Below are positions 7,520 to 16,091 of a DNA stretch of 64,000 nt, one piece after another. The notes beneath the pieces are model-generated. The model was not told the DNA's origin. It made no database searches and was given only the letters and a program-made list of their open reading frames with translations. The number at the start of each line of letters is the position of its first letter. The first letter of the stretch is position 1. This DNA is from Affinirhizobium straminoryzae (GTDB lineage Bacteria; Pseudomonadota; Alphaproteobacteria; Rhizobiales; Rhizobiaceae): positions 86,554 to 150,553 of the forward strand of contig NZ_VJMG01000030.1 in NCBI RefSeq assembly GCF_007004135.1, written 5' to 3'. A program made the position numbers and the translations under genes.

Positions 7520-8281
7520 GTGACTTCTTCCCCTACCGTACTTGTAACCGGCGCCGCGCGCCGCATGGGCAAGGCGATCTGCGAAGATCTGGCCCGCAAT
7601 GGCTATGGCGTTGCCATCCACGCAGACCGCTCGATCGAGGAGGCGCAATCGGTGGCCGCGAGTCTGCGGGCCGAGGGTCACCGAGTCGTGGCCGTTCAGG
7701 CAAACCTTCTCGATGCGTCCGCAGCAGATGCGCTCATCGATCTGGCCGCGGCTCAACTCGGCCCCCTTACCGGCCTCGTCAACAGCGCATCGATCTTCCA
7801 GAAGGATACGGCCGAAACCTTCGATGCCGAGACCTTCGACCGTCATTTCGCCATCCATGTGCGGGCACCCTCCATTCTCTCCGCGGCCCTGCTGCGTCAG
7901 CTGCCGGCCGATCGCGAGGGCCTGATCGTCAACATCATCGACCAGCGCGTCTGGAAGCTCACGCCGCACTTCTATTCCTATACCCTCTCCAAGGCGGCGC
8001 TTTGGACCGCCACGCAGACGCTGGCGCAGGCCTATGCGCCGCGCGTCCGGGTCAATGCGATCGGCCCCGGCCCCTCCTTCAAGAGCGAGCGTCAGGCCCA
8101 GGCGGATTTTGACAAGCAGGTGGCCGGCGTGCCGCTGAAGCGCGGCCCCGCCCCTTGCGAATTCGGCCGCACGATCCGATTTCTTTTTGACACTCCATCC
8201 ATCACGGGCCAAATGATCGCTCTGGATGGAGGCCAGCACCTGGCCTGGGAAACGCCTGATGTGGCGGAGATTGTTGAATGA
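7520..8281 (+). CDS. SDR family oxidoreductase, pteridine reductase (PTR1/FolM)-like
   Basis: About 253 residues from the GTG at 7520; ATG codons at 7472 and 7484 are alternatives but the cofactor motif TGAARRMG would then sit unusually far in. The NAD(P)H-binding TGAARRMG (the basic pair favours NADPH), NSASIF (NNAG equivalent) and active-site YTLSK are visible. The usual catalytic Ser is replaced by Asp in NIIDQ, 13 residues before the Tyr, the spacing seen in trypanosomatid PTR1 and shared by FolM dihydromonapterin reductases. The enzyme therefore probably reduces dihydropterins. It overlaps uvrC by 4 bases (ATGA). Confidence 0.82.
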   Translation: MTSSPTVLVTGAARRMGKAICEDLARNGYGVAIHADRSIEEAQSVAASLRAEGHRVVAVQANLLDASAADALIDLAAAQLGPLTGLVNSASIFQKDTAETFDAETFDRHFAIHVRAPSILSAALLRQLPADREGLIVNIIDQRVWKLTPHFYSYTLSKAALWTATQTLAQAYAPRVRVNAIGPGPSFKSERQAQADFDKQVAGVPLKRGPAPCEFGRTIRFLFDTPSITGQMIALDGGQHLAWETPDVAEIVE

Positions 8282-10314
8282 ATGGAACGAAACTGCCTGA
8301 CGGCGGCGTTCTTTATGACGAATCGGACGATGATGACGACGACATGCTCCCCCCGGAGGGCGATGTCGCGCGCGCGGTAGCCGGCATCGAATGGAATCAC
8401 GGCCTTGCCAATGAAAGCGGGCTGACGGGCGCCGAGCTGATCGCCGAATTCGTCAAGCATCTGCCCAATGCTCCCGGCGTCTACCGCATGTTCAACGCGG
8501 CCGGCGACGTGCTCTATGTCGGCAAGGCGCGCAGCCTGAAGAAGCGCGTGACCAATTATGCGCAGGGCCGCGTCCATTCCAACCGCCTGTCGAAGATGGT
8601 GCGCGAGACGGTGCAGATGGAATTCGTCACCACGCGGACGGAAACCGAGGCACTGCTGCTGGAAGCCAACCTCATCAAGCGCCTGCGCCCGCGCTACAAC
8701 GTGCTGCTGCGCGACGACAAGAGCTTTCCCTATATCATGATCACCGGCGATCACCGCGCGCCGGCGATCTACAAGCACCGGGGCGCGCGTGCCCGCAAGG
8801 GAGACTATTTCGGTCCCTTCGCCTCGGCAAGCGCGGTCGGCCGCACGATCAACTCGCTGCAGCGCGCCTTCCTGCTGCGTACCTGCACCGACAGCGTGTT
8901 CGAGGCTCGCACCCGCCCCTGCCTGCTCTACCAGATCAAGCGCTGTTCCGGCCCCTGCACGCACGAGGTCTCCGACGCGGATTATGCGGGGCTGGTCGAC
9001 GAGGCCAAGGATTTTCTCTCCGGTCGCAGCCAGAACGTCAAGGAAGCGATCGCCCGGCAGATGGCGGAAGCCTCGGAAGATCTCGATTTCGAGCGCGCCG
9101 CGGTCTATCGCGACCGGCTGGCGGCGCTCTCCCACGTGCAGAGCCACCAGGGCATCAACCCCGCCGGTGTCGAGGAGGCGGATGTTTTCGCCATCCACCA
9201 CGAAGGCGGGCTTACCTGCATCCAGGTCTTCTTCTTCCGGGCCGGCCAGAACTGGGGCAACCAGGCCTATTTCCCGAAGGCCGACCCGCAGCTTTCCGGC
9301 GCCGAGGTGCTGAACGCCTTCCTCGCGCAGTTCTATGACGACAAGCCTGTGCCCAGGCAGATCCTGCTGTCGGAAACCGTCGAGGAACAGGACCTGCTGT
9401 CCCAGGCGCTGACGGAAAAGGCCGCGCACAAGGTGGCGATCCTGGTGCCGCAGCGGGGCGAAAAGCGCGACCTGGTCGACCATGTTCTCGCCAATGCCCG
9501 CGAGGCGCATGGCCGCAAGCTGGCGGAAACCGCCTCGCAGGAACGGCTGCTGAAGGGCTTTGCCGAAACCTTCGGCCTCGCTTATGTGCCGCGCCGCATC
9601 GAGATCTACGACAACTCGCACATCATGGGCACCAATGCGGTGGGCGGCATGGTGGTGGCAGGGCCCGAAGGCTTCGTGAAGGGCCAGTACCGCAAGTTCA
9701 ACATCAAATCGACCGACATCACCCCCGGCGACGATTTTGGCATGATGCGCGAGGTGATGACCCGCCGCTTCACGCGCCTGCTGAAGGAAGAGGGCCTGCC
9801 GGACCGCACGGCGCAGCCTGCGGCCGAAGAAGCCGTCGATGCAGGTTTTCCTGCCTGGCCCGACGTGATCCTGATCGACGGCGGCCAGGGACAGATGACG
9901 GCAGTGCGCGCCATTCTGGACGAGCTTGGCATCCGCGAAGTGGTGACCGCCATCGGCGTCGCCAAGGGTGTCGATCGCGATGCCGGCAGAGAGCGCTTCT
10001 TTGCCGATGGCCGCAGCGATTTTTCGCTGCCGCCGCGTGACCCGGTGCTCTACTTCATCCAGCGCCTGCGCGACGAGGCGCACCGTTTCGCCATCGGTTC
10101 ACACCGGGCGCGGCGCAAGAAGGAGATGGTGAAGAACCCGCTGGACGAGATTTCCGGCATCGGCCCGAGCCGCAAGCGTGCCCTGTTGCAACACTTCGGC
10201 ACCGCCAAGGCCGTGTCGCGTGCCGGCATCAACGACCTGATGGCCGTGGAGGGCATTTCCGAGGCGGTCGCCAAACAGATCTACAATCATTTTCACGAAA
10301 GCCGCGCGCCGTGA
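8278..10314 (+). CDS. uvrC: Excinuclease ABC subunit UvrC
   Basis: 678 residues, normal for rhizobial UvrC. It carries the N-terminal GIY-YIG nuclease ([19 protein letters not shown]) making the 3' incision, a cysteine cluster ([16 protein letters not shown]), a UVR motif near [14 protein letters not shown] that binds UvrB, the RNase H-like UvrC domain making the 5' incision ([17 protein letters not shown] and [11 protein letters not shown]) and C-terminal helix-hairpin-helix repeats ([15 protein letters not shown]). The first 55 residues form an acidic extension (DESDDDDDD) common in rhizobial homologues. It is translated coupled to the upstream SDR gene. Acts with UvrA and UvrB in nucleotide excision repair. 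Confidence 0.97.
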   Translation: MNGTKLPDGGVLYDESDDDDDDMLPPEGDVARAVAGIEWNHGLANESGLTGAELIAEFVKHLPNAPGVYRMFNAAGDVLYVGKARSLKKRVTNYAQGRVHSNRLSKMVRETVQMEFVTTRTETEALLLEANLIKRLRPRYNVLLRDDKSFPYIMITGDHRAPAIYKHRGARARKGDYFGPFASASAVGRTINSLQRAFLLRTCTDSVFEARTRPCLLYQIKRCSGPCTHEVSDADYAGLVDEAKDFLSGRSQNVKEAIARQMAEASEDLDFERAAVYRDRLAALSHVQSHQGINPAGVEEADVFAIHHEGGLTCIQVFFFRAGQNWGNQAYFPKADPQLSGAEVLNAFLAQFYDDKPVPRQILLSETVEEQDLLSQALTEKAAHKVAILVPQRGEKRDLVDHVLANAREAHGRKLAETASQERLLKGFAETFGLAYVPRRIEIYDNSHIMGTNAVGGMVVAGPEGFVKGQYRKFNIKSTDITPGDDFGMMREVMTRRFTRLLKEEGLPDRTAQPAAEEAVDAGFPAWPDVILIDGGQGQMTAVRAILDELGIREVVTAIGVAKGVDRDAGRERFFADGRSDFSLPPRDPVLYFIQRLRDEAHRFAIGSHRARRKKEMVKNPLDEISGIGPSRKRALLQHFGTAKAVSRAGINDLMAVEGISEAVAKQIYNHFHESRAP

Positions 10315-10408
10315 TCGTCGCTACTGGGCGAATTCCGCCAGAATTGCAGTTGACGCTTGGCCTTCGAAGCATCAACTAAGGGCCCAGCAAGCAGGTAGCA
10401 GGTTCGTC

Positions 10409-10996
10409 ATGGCATCGCGCGCATACAACATTCCCAACCTCCTGACCTATGCGCGCATCGTGGCCGTGCCGGTCGTCGTCGCGTGCTTTTTCGTGGAAGG
10501 CCGGCTGCAGAGTTCCGACGTGGCGCGCTGGACGGCGCTCGGCATCTTCGTCATTGCCTCGATCACCGATTACCTCGACGGCTATCTCGCCCGCATCTGG
10601 AACCAGACCTCCAATATCGGCCGCATGCTCGATCCGATCGCCGACAAGCTGCTGGTGGCCTCCGTGCTGCTGCTGATGGCCGCAGACGGCACGATTGCCG
10701 GCTGGTCGCTCTGGGCCGCCATCACCATTCTGTGCCGCGAGATTCTCGTATCGGGCCTTCGCGAATATCTGGCGGGCCTCAAGGTGGCGGTGCCGGTCAC
10801 CCGTATCGCCAAATGGAAGACGGCAATCCAGATGGTGTCGATCGCCTTCCTGCTGGCGGGCCCCGCCGGCGACAAGTTCGGCCTTCACACGACCACGCTT
10901 GGCATTACCCTGCTGTGGCTTGCGGCCATCCTGACGATCTATACCGGCTATGACTACTTCAAGGCCGGCCTCAAGCATGTGGTGGACGAAGAATGA
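10409..10996 (+). CDS. pgsA: CDP-diacylglycerol--glycerol-3-phosphate 3-phosphatidyltransferase
   Basis: 195 residues with about four to five membrane helices. The CDP-alcohol phosphotransferase signature is complete: Asp54, Asp57-Gly58, Ala61-Arg62, Gly71, Asp75 and Asp79 in the segment DYLDGYLAR...GRMLDPIADK. The enzyme makes phosphatidylglycerol phosphate, the committed precursor of phosphatidylglycerol and cardiolipin, in the inner membrane. The common order uvrC-pgsA-moaD-moaE in Rhizobiaceae supports the call. Its last bases overlap moaD by 4 (ATGA). Confidence 0.95.
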   Translation: MASRAYNIPNLLTYARIVAVPVVVACFFVEGRLQSSDVARWTALGIFVIASITDYLDGYLARIWNQTSNIGRMLDPIADKLLVASVLLLMAADGTIAGWSLWAAITILCREILVSGLREYLAGLKVAVPVTRIAKWKTAIQMVSIAFLLAGPAGDKFGLHTTTLGITLLWLAAILTIYTGYDYFKAGLKHVVDEE

Positions 10997-11250
10997 AGGT
11001 GAAGCTCGTCTATTTCGCCTGGGTGCGCGAGCGCATCGACAAGCCGGAAGAGGACCTCGACCTGCCGGACAGCGTCGTGACGGCCGGCGACCTGCTGCAG
11101 CACCTGAAGACGCTCGGTGACGGCTATGAAGCGGCCCTGCAATATCCGGAGGTGATCCGGGTTGCTGTCAATCAGGAGCATGTCGATCACGACGAACCGA
11201 TTGCCGGCGCCCGTGAAATCGGCATTTTTCCGCCGATGACGGGCGGGTGA
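10993..11250 (+). CDS. moaD: Molybdopterin synthase small (sulfur carrier) subunit MoaD
   Basis: 85 residues with a ubiquitin-like fold pattern, the opening MKVKLVYFAWVRERI and the essential C-terminal Gly-Gly (PPMTGG) that is thiocarboxylated and donates sulfur to cyclic pyranopterin monophosphate. Slightly longer than E. coli MoaD (81). It overlaps pgsA by 4 bases and is followed 78 bases later by moaE, its partner subunit. The product supplies molybdenum cofactor, for instance to the oxidoreductase at 864-3002. Confidence 0.95.
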   Translation: MKVKLVYFAWVRERIDKPEEDLDLPDSVVTAGDLLQHLKTLGDGYEAALQYPEVIRVAVNQEHVDHDEPIAGAREIGIFPPMTGG

Positions 11251-11328
11251 AGCCCGGGAGCAGCCCCCTATGCCCTGCCGGGCATCGCACGAAACGGCAT
11301 AGGTGCCGGACAAGGTGAGGCATTCGAC

Positions 11329-11793
11329 ATGACGACACCCACCATCCGCGTCCAGCGCGAAAATTTCGACCTCCAGACGGAAATTGACCGGCTGACGGCC
11401 GGGCGGGCGGATATCGGCGCGGTCGTCACCTTTACCGGCCTCTGCCGCGATGAAGGCGGTAGCCTGACGGCGCTGGAGCTGGAGCATTATCCCGGCATGG
11501 CGGAGGCCGAAATGCGTCGCATCGGCGAGGAAGCGATTTCGCGCTTCTCCCTGCTCGGCCTCACTGCCGTGCACCGCTATGGAAAGATCGCGCCGGGCGA
11601 GACCATCGTGATGGTGGTGGCCTCGGCCCCGCACCGGCAGGCGGCCTTCGACGGCGCCAGCTTCGTAATGGATTTTCTGAAGACCGCCGCCCCCTTCTGG
11701 AAGAAGGAGCACCTGCAGGATGGCTCCGCAGGCGGCTGGGTCTCGGCCAAGGATGCCGACGATCGGGCGCGGGACAAGTGGATCACGCGCTGA
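11329..11793 (+). CDS. moaE: Molybdopterin synthase catalytic subunit MoaE
   Basis: 154 residues. The MoaE core is clear: GAVVTFTGLCRDEGG, LELEHYPGMAE, HRYGKIAPGE, and the active-site lysines in FLKTAAPFWKKE (equivalents of E. coli Lys119 and Lys126). It forms a heterotetramer with MoaD and inserts the two dithiolene sulfurs. An AGGTGAGG stretch precedes the ATG. The moaD-moaE pair lies directly after pgsA. Confidence 0.95.
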   Translation: MTTPTIRVQRENFDLQTEIDRLTAGRADIGAVVTFTGLCRDEGGSLTALELEHYPGMAEAEMRRIGEEAISRFSLLGLTAVHRYGKIAPGETIVMVVASAPHRQAAFDGASFVMDFLKTAAPFWKKEHLQDGSAGGWVSAKDADDRARDKWITR

Positions 11794-11799
11794 CTCGTC

Positions 11800-12696
11800 T
11801 CACACCAGAACCCTTTCCCTCCGGCTGATCACCAGCAGCGCCACCAGGGCGCCAAGCATGACCGTATCGCGCCAGGCAACCGGGCCATAGCCGCTCCACA
11901 GCGTTTCGCCGAAGCCGAACAGGGCGGCGCCCGCGGCCGCACGCAGGGGATGGCTGTGGCCACCGGCCGCCGCGATCAGCACGATCTTCAGCCCGAAGAG
12001 GATGCCGGCGCCGAAATCCATGGTGCCGTAATGGGCGGTGGCGAGCAGGCCGGCGAGCGCCGCAAACAGCGCAGCCAGCCCATAGGCGCCGGCAAAGATA
12101 CGGGCAGCCTGCACCCCGCAGAGTTCGGCGGCCAGCGGATCGTCGCAGACGGCGCGCCAGTGTCGCCCCCAGCGGCTTGCCGCGAGAAACCATCCGCCGC
12201 CCGCGACCAGCAGCAGCAGAACAAGGCTGTTCAGCGCCTGCAAGAGCGTCAGACTTGCCGTGCCCTCCTCTCCGCGCCAGAGACGGAGCGGCGTATTGAG
12301 AAAGGGCGGCAGCCAGAGTTCGCGCGTGCCGGAGGCGAGCCGTGCCGCTTCCATCAGGACCAGCAGCAGGCCGAGCGAGGCAACGGTGAGCGCGTTCGGC
12401 GAGACGCGGGCCAGCGGCGCGACCACCTGCCGGCCGATGACCACACCACCGCCCGCCACCAGCGTCACGGCCGCAAGGCCCCCCAGCGAGAGCGCTGCCG
12501 GAAAGGTGAGGAACAGAACATTCCAGCCGGCATGGGCGACCAGCAGGAACAGGTGGCCGGCGGCGGCAAACAGCGCGCCATAGCTGATGTCCGCCCGCTT
12601 GGTGACGGCAAAGGCAATCGCGTAGCCGAAGGCGAGCGCCGCATAGAGGCTGGCGATCGGCACGGCATTCAAAAGCTGTTGCAGGGCGTAGAGCAT
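11800..12696 (-). CDS. Branched-chain amino acid ABC transporter permease, LivH-like, without visible partners
   Basis: 298 residues from ATG 12696; the frame remains open for 103 further codons on the 5' side, but that part overlaps the divergent promoter and the CGNR gene and is not protein-like. About eight hydrophobic helices, with the LivH-type signature around FGLKIVLIAAAGG and TVASLGLLLVLMEAARL. LivH permeases work with LivM, two ATPases and a binding protein; none are adjacent, so this is an orphan subunit. It is divergent from the CGNR regulator across a palindromic operator, which suggests local control. Substrate unknown. Confidence 0.8.
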   Translation of the reverse strand: MLYALQQLLNAVPIASLYAALAFGYAIAFAVTKRADISYGALFAAAGHLFLLVAHAGWNVLFLTFPAALSLGGLAAVTLVAGGGVVIGRQVVAPLARVSPNALTVASLGLLLVLMEAARLASGTRELWLPPFLNTPLRLWRGEEGTASLTLLQALNSLVLLLLVAGGGWFLAASRWGRHWRAVCDDPLAAELCGVQAARIFAGAYGLAALFAALAGLLATAHYGTMDFGAGILFGLKIVLIAAAGGHSHPLRAAAGAALFGFGETLWSGYGPVAWRDTVMLGALVALLVISRRERVLV

Positions 12697-12728
12697 GGCG
12701 CGATCCAGCCGGAATGGGTGCTGAGAAT

Positions 12729-12760
12729 TATAACTGGTAAACGCAATTTTACCAGTTATA
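12729..12760. promoter_or_regulatory. Perfect palindromic operator between the LivH-like permease and the CGNR regulator
   Basis: Arms TATAACTGGTAAA and TTTACCAGTTATA (13 bp, no mismatch) flank a 6-bp centre CGCAAT. It sits 33 bases from the permease start and 8 bases from the CGNR start, where it could block both promoters. The most likely ligand is the CGNR protein encoded next to it; this is inference from position. Confidence 0.7.
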
Positions 12761-12767
12761 TTGAGGC

Positions 12768-13316
12768 ATGAGCTTTTCCTGGACCCCTCACCGTTTCGCC
12801 GGCGGCGCATTGGCGCTCGATGTCGCCAACAGCGTGATCCTGCGCTTCGACCCCGCCCGCAGCATCGACCGTTTTGCGGACCCCGCACAGTTCGACGCCT
12901 TCCCGCAGGCGGCAATGGAATTTTCCGCCGAGCGCGCGCTGTTCGGGCCGTTGAAGCCGGTGCGCCCGGAGGCACGACACGTCTTTCTGACCTTTCGCGA
13001 GGCAATCGACCGGCATTTCCGGGCCGAGGCCGAGGGAGGATCCACCGACCACACGCTGGCCGATCTTCTGGAACAGGGCGCCTGCCTGCTGCGGCTGTCC
13101 TGCGACGCGGATGGTCTGGAGGGGCAGACAGTGCGCTCGGCGCTCAGGCTGCTCGCCTTGCCGGAGCCGGACCGCCTGAAGATCTGCGGCCATTGCGGCT
13201 GGCTGTTTCTCGACCGCAGCAAGAACAGGAGCCGCTTCTGGTGCGACATGGCCGTGTGCGGCAACCGCGCCAAGGCCGCCCGCCATTACCGACGCAGGAA
13301 AGGGGAACAGGAATGA
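12768..13316 (+). CDS. CGNR zinc-finger / ABATE-domain putative transcription regulator
   Basis: 182 residues. The N-terminal ABATE domain (about 10-130) opens with FAGGALALDVANSV, and the C-terminal CGNR zinc finger shows CGHCGWLF, FWCDMAVCGNR and a basic tail RAKAARHYRRRK for DNA contact. The family is thought to act as small-molecule responsive regulators, but few members have been studied. The palindrome 8 bases upstream and the divergent permease suggest autoregulation and control of uptake. It overlaps the following lipoprotein gene by 4 bases, implying co-translation. Confidence 0.88.
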   Translation: MSFSWTPHRFAGGALALDVANSVILRFDPARSIDRFADPAQFDAFPQAAMEFSAERALFGPLKPVRPEARHVFLTFREAIDRHFRAEAEGGSTDHTLADLLEQGACLLRLSCDADGLEGQTVRSALRLLALPEPDRLKICGHCGWLFLDRSKNRSRFWCDMAVCGNRAKAARHYRRRKGEQE

Positions 13317-13813
13317 GAAGAAAGATCACCATGGCTGCGCTCGGCCTGCTGGCGCTTGCCGGCTGCCAGCGGGAGATGGAGAAGCTGGCGGAATTTTCCG
13401 GCCACATCTTCGTGTTCAACTATCGCCTCTCCAAGGCGAATTACGTCGTGACGCTGCGGCCGACCGCCGCTCTGCCGGACGGCGGCATGGCGATTGCCCG
13501 CTTCGAGAACCCGCGCGGCGGCGCACCCCTGGTGACGGAAGCAAAGCTTTATCCGAAGATGGAAAAGATCGTGCTGGAAAGCCCCAACCTGCAATGCGTG
13601 CGCGAGGGGCGTTCCTATGAGGTGAAGATCGATCTGGCCGATGCCCACGGCAAGGTATTGCAGCAGCTGGAAACCAGGGTTCTCGCCACCATCGACCAGA
13701 GCATCCTGCCGGCCAATTCCATCGTCGTCGGCCCGGCCTATGACATGAACCCGAAGGTGTTCAAGCCCGGCGGCCACATTGACCTGACGCCGGTGCAGGA
13801 TTGCCCGGCCTGA
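13313..13813 (+). CDS. Small predicted lipoprotein of unknown function
   Basis: 166 residues with a lipoprotein signal: MRRKITMAALGLLALAGC, lipobox LAGC with Cys18 as the lipidated residue. The mature part is mostly beta-strand in character (YVVTLRP, MAIARFENP, YEVKIDLAD) and has two further cysteines (in LQCVREG and QDCPA) that could form a disulfide. No family recognised. Start ATG 13313 lies inside the CGNR stop region (ATGA overlap) with a GGAACAGG ribosome site. Confidence 0.8.
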   Translation: MRRKITMAALGLLALAGCQREMEKLAEFSGHIFVFNYRLSKANYVVTLRPTAALPDGGMAIARFENPRGGAPLVTEAKLYPKMEKIVLESPNLQCVREGRSYEVKIDLADAHGKVLQQLETRVLATIDQSILPANSIVVGPAYDMNPKVFKPGGHIDLTPVQDCPA

Positions 13814-13877
13814 GCCGCCTTCACCTCGCGCGGCGCCGGTGCTACCAGAGGCATCATCAGCCAGACGAGGGTGCAGC

Positions 13878-14762
13878 ATGTTCCGTGGTCTTTCCGCCTT
13901 TCCGCCCACGCCGACCGATGCGGACGGCATCGTGCAGCCGGACGCCCTGTCGCGCCTGGTCGATCGTCTCGCGACCGCCGGCGTCGATTCCATCGGCCTG
14001 CTCGGCAGCACCGGTGGCTATGCCTATCTGTCGCGTCCGGAGCGGCGCCGCGCCGTCGAGATCGCGGTTAAGACGCTCGCCGGCCGCACGCCGCTGATCG
14101 TCGGCGTCGGGGCGCTGCGCACCGACGAGGCCATGGCGCTCGCCGGAGATGCGGCCAAGGCCGGCGCCAACGGCCTGCTGCTGGCCCCCGTTTCCTACAC
14201 GCCGCTGACGGAGGACGAGGTGTTTGCCCATTTTGCCGCGGTGGCCGGTGCGACGGATCTGCCGCTGGTCATCTACAACAATCCCGGCACCACGAAATTC
14301 ACCTTCAGCCCGGACCTGATCGTACGGCTCTCCGCCATTCCGCAGATTGCGACGGTAAAAATGCCGCTGCCGGTCGATGCCAGTTTCGAGGCGGAAATGG
14401 CCGCGCTCCGCGCCCGCCTGCCGCAGGGCTTTGCCATCGGCTATAGCGGTGACTGGGGGGCGGCAGAGGCGCTGCTGTCCGGCGCCGATGCCTGGTACAG
14501 CGTGGTCGCCGGCCTTCTGCCAGCCCAGGCTCTGGCGCTGACCCGCGCCGCCCAGGCCGGCGATGCCGCCGAAGCGCACCGTCTGAACCAGGCCTTCGAC
14601 CCGCTCTGGACCCTGTTCAAGCAATTCGGCAGTTTTCGCGTGATGTATGCCATGGCCGCGACGCTCGACCTGTTCCACGCCGCCCCGCACCGCCCGGTAC
14701 TGCCGATCCCGGACGAGGCCCTGCCGCGCGTAGCCGCGGCGCTGGAGGGGCTGCAGGACTGA
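13878..14762 (+). CDS. DapA/NanA-family (dihydrodipicolinate synthase-like) aldolase or lyase
   Basis: 294 residues forming a TIM barrel of the DHDPS family. The Schiff-base lysine is in IATVKMP and the tyrosine in VIYNNPG; the substrate loop reads GSTGGYAYL instead of the GTTGE of true dihydrodipicolinate synthase, and the downstream segment lacks the lysine-biosynthesis signature, so it is probably a catabolic aldolase for an unidentified 2-oxo acid. Start ATG 13878 is preceded by GAGG. It follows the CGNR-lipoprotein pair by 64 bases and may belong to the same unit. Confidence 0.85.
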   Translation: MFRGLSAFPPTPTDADGIVQPDALSRLVDRLATAGVDSIGLLGSTGGYAYLSRPERRRAVEIAVKTLAGRTPLIVGVGALRTDEAMALAGDAAKAGANGLLLAPVSYTPLTEDEVFAHFAAVAGATDLPLVIYNNPGTTKFTFSPDLIVRLSAIPQIATVKMPLPVDASFEAEMAALRARLPQGFAIGYSGDWGAAEALLSGADAWYSVVAGLLPAQALALTRAAQAGDAAEAHRLNQAFDPLWTLFKQFGSFRVMYAMAATLDLFHAAPHRPVLPIPDEALPRVAAALEGLQD

Positions 14763-14777
14763 GAGAGCGCGTGACGA

Positions 14778-15452
14778 TCAGGGGCGGACAGCCATCCAGA
14801 TCACATGGCGGGCACCGCTGCGCTTCGTGCTGGCCCGCACGGAGAGCGCTTCGGCGGCAAAGCCGCACTCCTTCAGGCGGCGCGTGAACCGGTCGTCCGG
14901 CCCCGAGGACCAGACGCCGAGCACGCCCTTCGGCCTCAGCGCCACCTGCGCGCCGCGCAGTCCGGCATGATCGTAGAGGCCGTCATTGCTGCTGCGGGTC
15001 AGTCCGTCCGGGCCGTTGTCGACATCGAGAAGAATGGCGTCGAAGGCCGATTTCGAGCTGCGGATCAGCGCGCCGACATCGCCGACGTGAACGGAAACGC
15101 GCGGATCGTCGAGGCAGCCCTGAAAGACCGCGGCCATCGGTCCCCGCGCCCAGGCGACCACTGCCGGCACGAGTTCTGCGACGATCACCTTCGCCTCGGC
15201 CGGCAGCACGCGCAGTGCCGCGCGCAGCGTAAAGCCCATGCCGAGGCCACCGATCAGAACGACCGGCGCCGGCTGCGGACCGAGTCGCTCGGCGGCCAGC
15301 GTGGCCAGCGCCTCTTCCGAACCGCTGAGACGGCTGTTCATCAGCTCGTTGGCGCCGAGCATGATGGAAAATTCGCTGCCGCGCTGCTTCAGCCGCAGTT
15401 CGGCCGTATCGCCGGGCACCGATGCGCGATCAAGCTCGATCCAGGGCAGCAT
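14778..15452 (-). CDS. Spermidine synthase-like methyltransferase-fold protein
   Basis: 224 residues from ATG 15452, which has GAGGAAAGG upstream; a TTG 18 bases earlier is less likely. Rossmann fold of the spermine/spermidine synthase type: VLIGGLGMGFTLRAAL (nucleotide-binding glycine loop), VIVAELVPAVVAWA (acidic residue after strand 2) and DAILLDVDNGPDGL. The short N-terminus lacks the full beta-hairpin of SpeE, so the acceptor may not be putrescine. Convergent with the DapA-family gene, ending 15 bases from it. Confidence 0.75.
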   Translation of the reverse strand: MLPWIELDRASVPGDTAELRLKQRGSEFSIMLGANELMNSRLSGSEEALATLAAERLGPQPAPVVLIGGLGMGFTLRAALRVLPAEAKVIVAELVPAVVAWARGPMAAVFQGCLDDPRVSVHVGDVGALIRSSKSAFDAILLDVDNGPDGLTRSSNDGLYDHAGLRGAQVALRPKGVLGVWSSGPDDRFTRRLKECGFAAEALSVRASTKRSGARHVIWMAVRP

Positions 15453-15472
15453 GGCAGGGCCTTTCCTCAAAC

Positions 15473-15511
15473 GAAAAAGGCCGCCCGAGACGATCCCGTC
15501 GCAGGCGGCCT
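15473..15511 (-). terminator. Rho-independent terminator of ndk
   Basis: 8-bp stem AGGCCGCC / GGCGGCCT with an 18-base loop, followed on the minus strand by TTTTTCG. Located 39 bases past the ndk stop and just ahead of the SpeE-like gene. Confidence 0.8.
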
Positions 15512-15550
15512 CGCAATGTCATCTGCCGTCACACCGGCAGCCGGGCCTGA

Positions 15551-15973
15551 TCAGCCGACGATTTCGGTTTCGGAGAACCAGTAGGCGATTTCCTGGGCAG
15601 CGGTTTCCGGAGCATCCGAGCCGTGAACCGAGTTTTCGCCGATGGAGAGCGCGAAGGTCTTGCGGATGGTGCCTTCGGCGGCGTTGGCCGGGTTGGTGGC
15701 GCCCATGATCTCGCGGTTCTTCAGGATGGCGTTTTCGCCTTCGAGAACCTGAACGACGGTCGGGCCGGAGGTCATGCCTTCAACCAGTTCGCCGAAGAAC
15801 GGACGTTCCTTGTGAACGGCGTAGAAGCCTTCGGCTTCGCGCTTGCTCATCCAGACGCGCTTGGAAGCGATGACGCGCAGGCCATTCTCTTCGAAGACCT
15901 TGGTGATGGCACCGGTCAGGTTGCGCTTCGTTGCGTCGGGCTTGATCATGGAGAAAGTGCGTTCGATCGCCAT
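15551..15973 (-). CDS. ndk: Nucleoside diphosphate kinase
   Basis: 140 residues, full length. The phosphohistidine motif NSVHGSDA places the active His at 117; MIKPDA at the N-terminus and RNLTG, NPANA and TIRK further on are family constants. It balances nucleoside triphosphate pools by ping-pong phosphate transfer in the cytosol. Its own terminator at 15473-15511 and an AAGGA-type ribosome site indicate a monocistronic unit. Confidence 0.97.
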   Translation of the reverse strand: MAIERTFSMIKPDATKRNLTGAITKVFEENGLRVIASKRVWMSKREAEGFYAVHKERPFFGELVEGMTSGPTVVQVLEGENAILKNREIMGATNPANAAEGTIRKTFALSIGENSVHGSDAPETAAQEIAYWFSETEIVG

Positions 15974-16091
15974 TTCGGAAAATCCTTGTTCTTCAGGGAT
16001 AAGTGGGCGGTGTTTAGCCGCCCCGAATCACGAAGACAAGGGGGAGATGCGAATTTCACGCCTGCGTCACAAAGGCCGGCGGCTCCGCGCT

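Noticed and set aside
8092..10083. 663-codon open frame opposite uvrC
   Set aside because: Antisense shadow; the uvrC reading is fully supported by motifs.
12697..13005. 103-residue N-terminal extension of the LivH-like permease
   Set aside because: It would cover the palindromic operator and the CGNR gene, is Arg/Pro-rich and has no start signal; the ATG at 12696 fits the family.
13878..14762. True dapA of lysine biosynthesis
   Set aside because: The substrate loop differs from GTTGE and the context is not biosynthetic.
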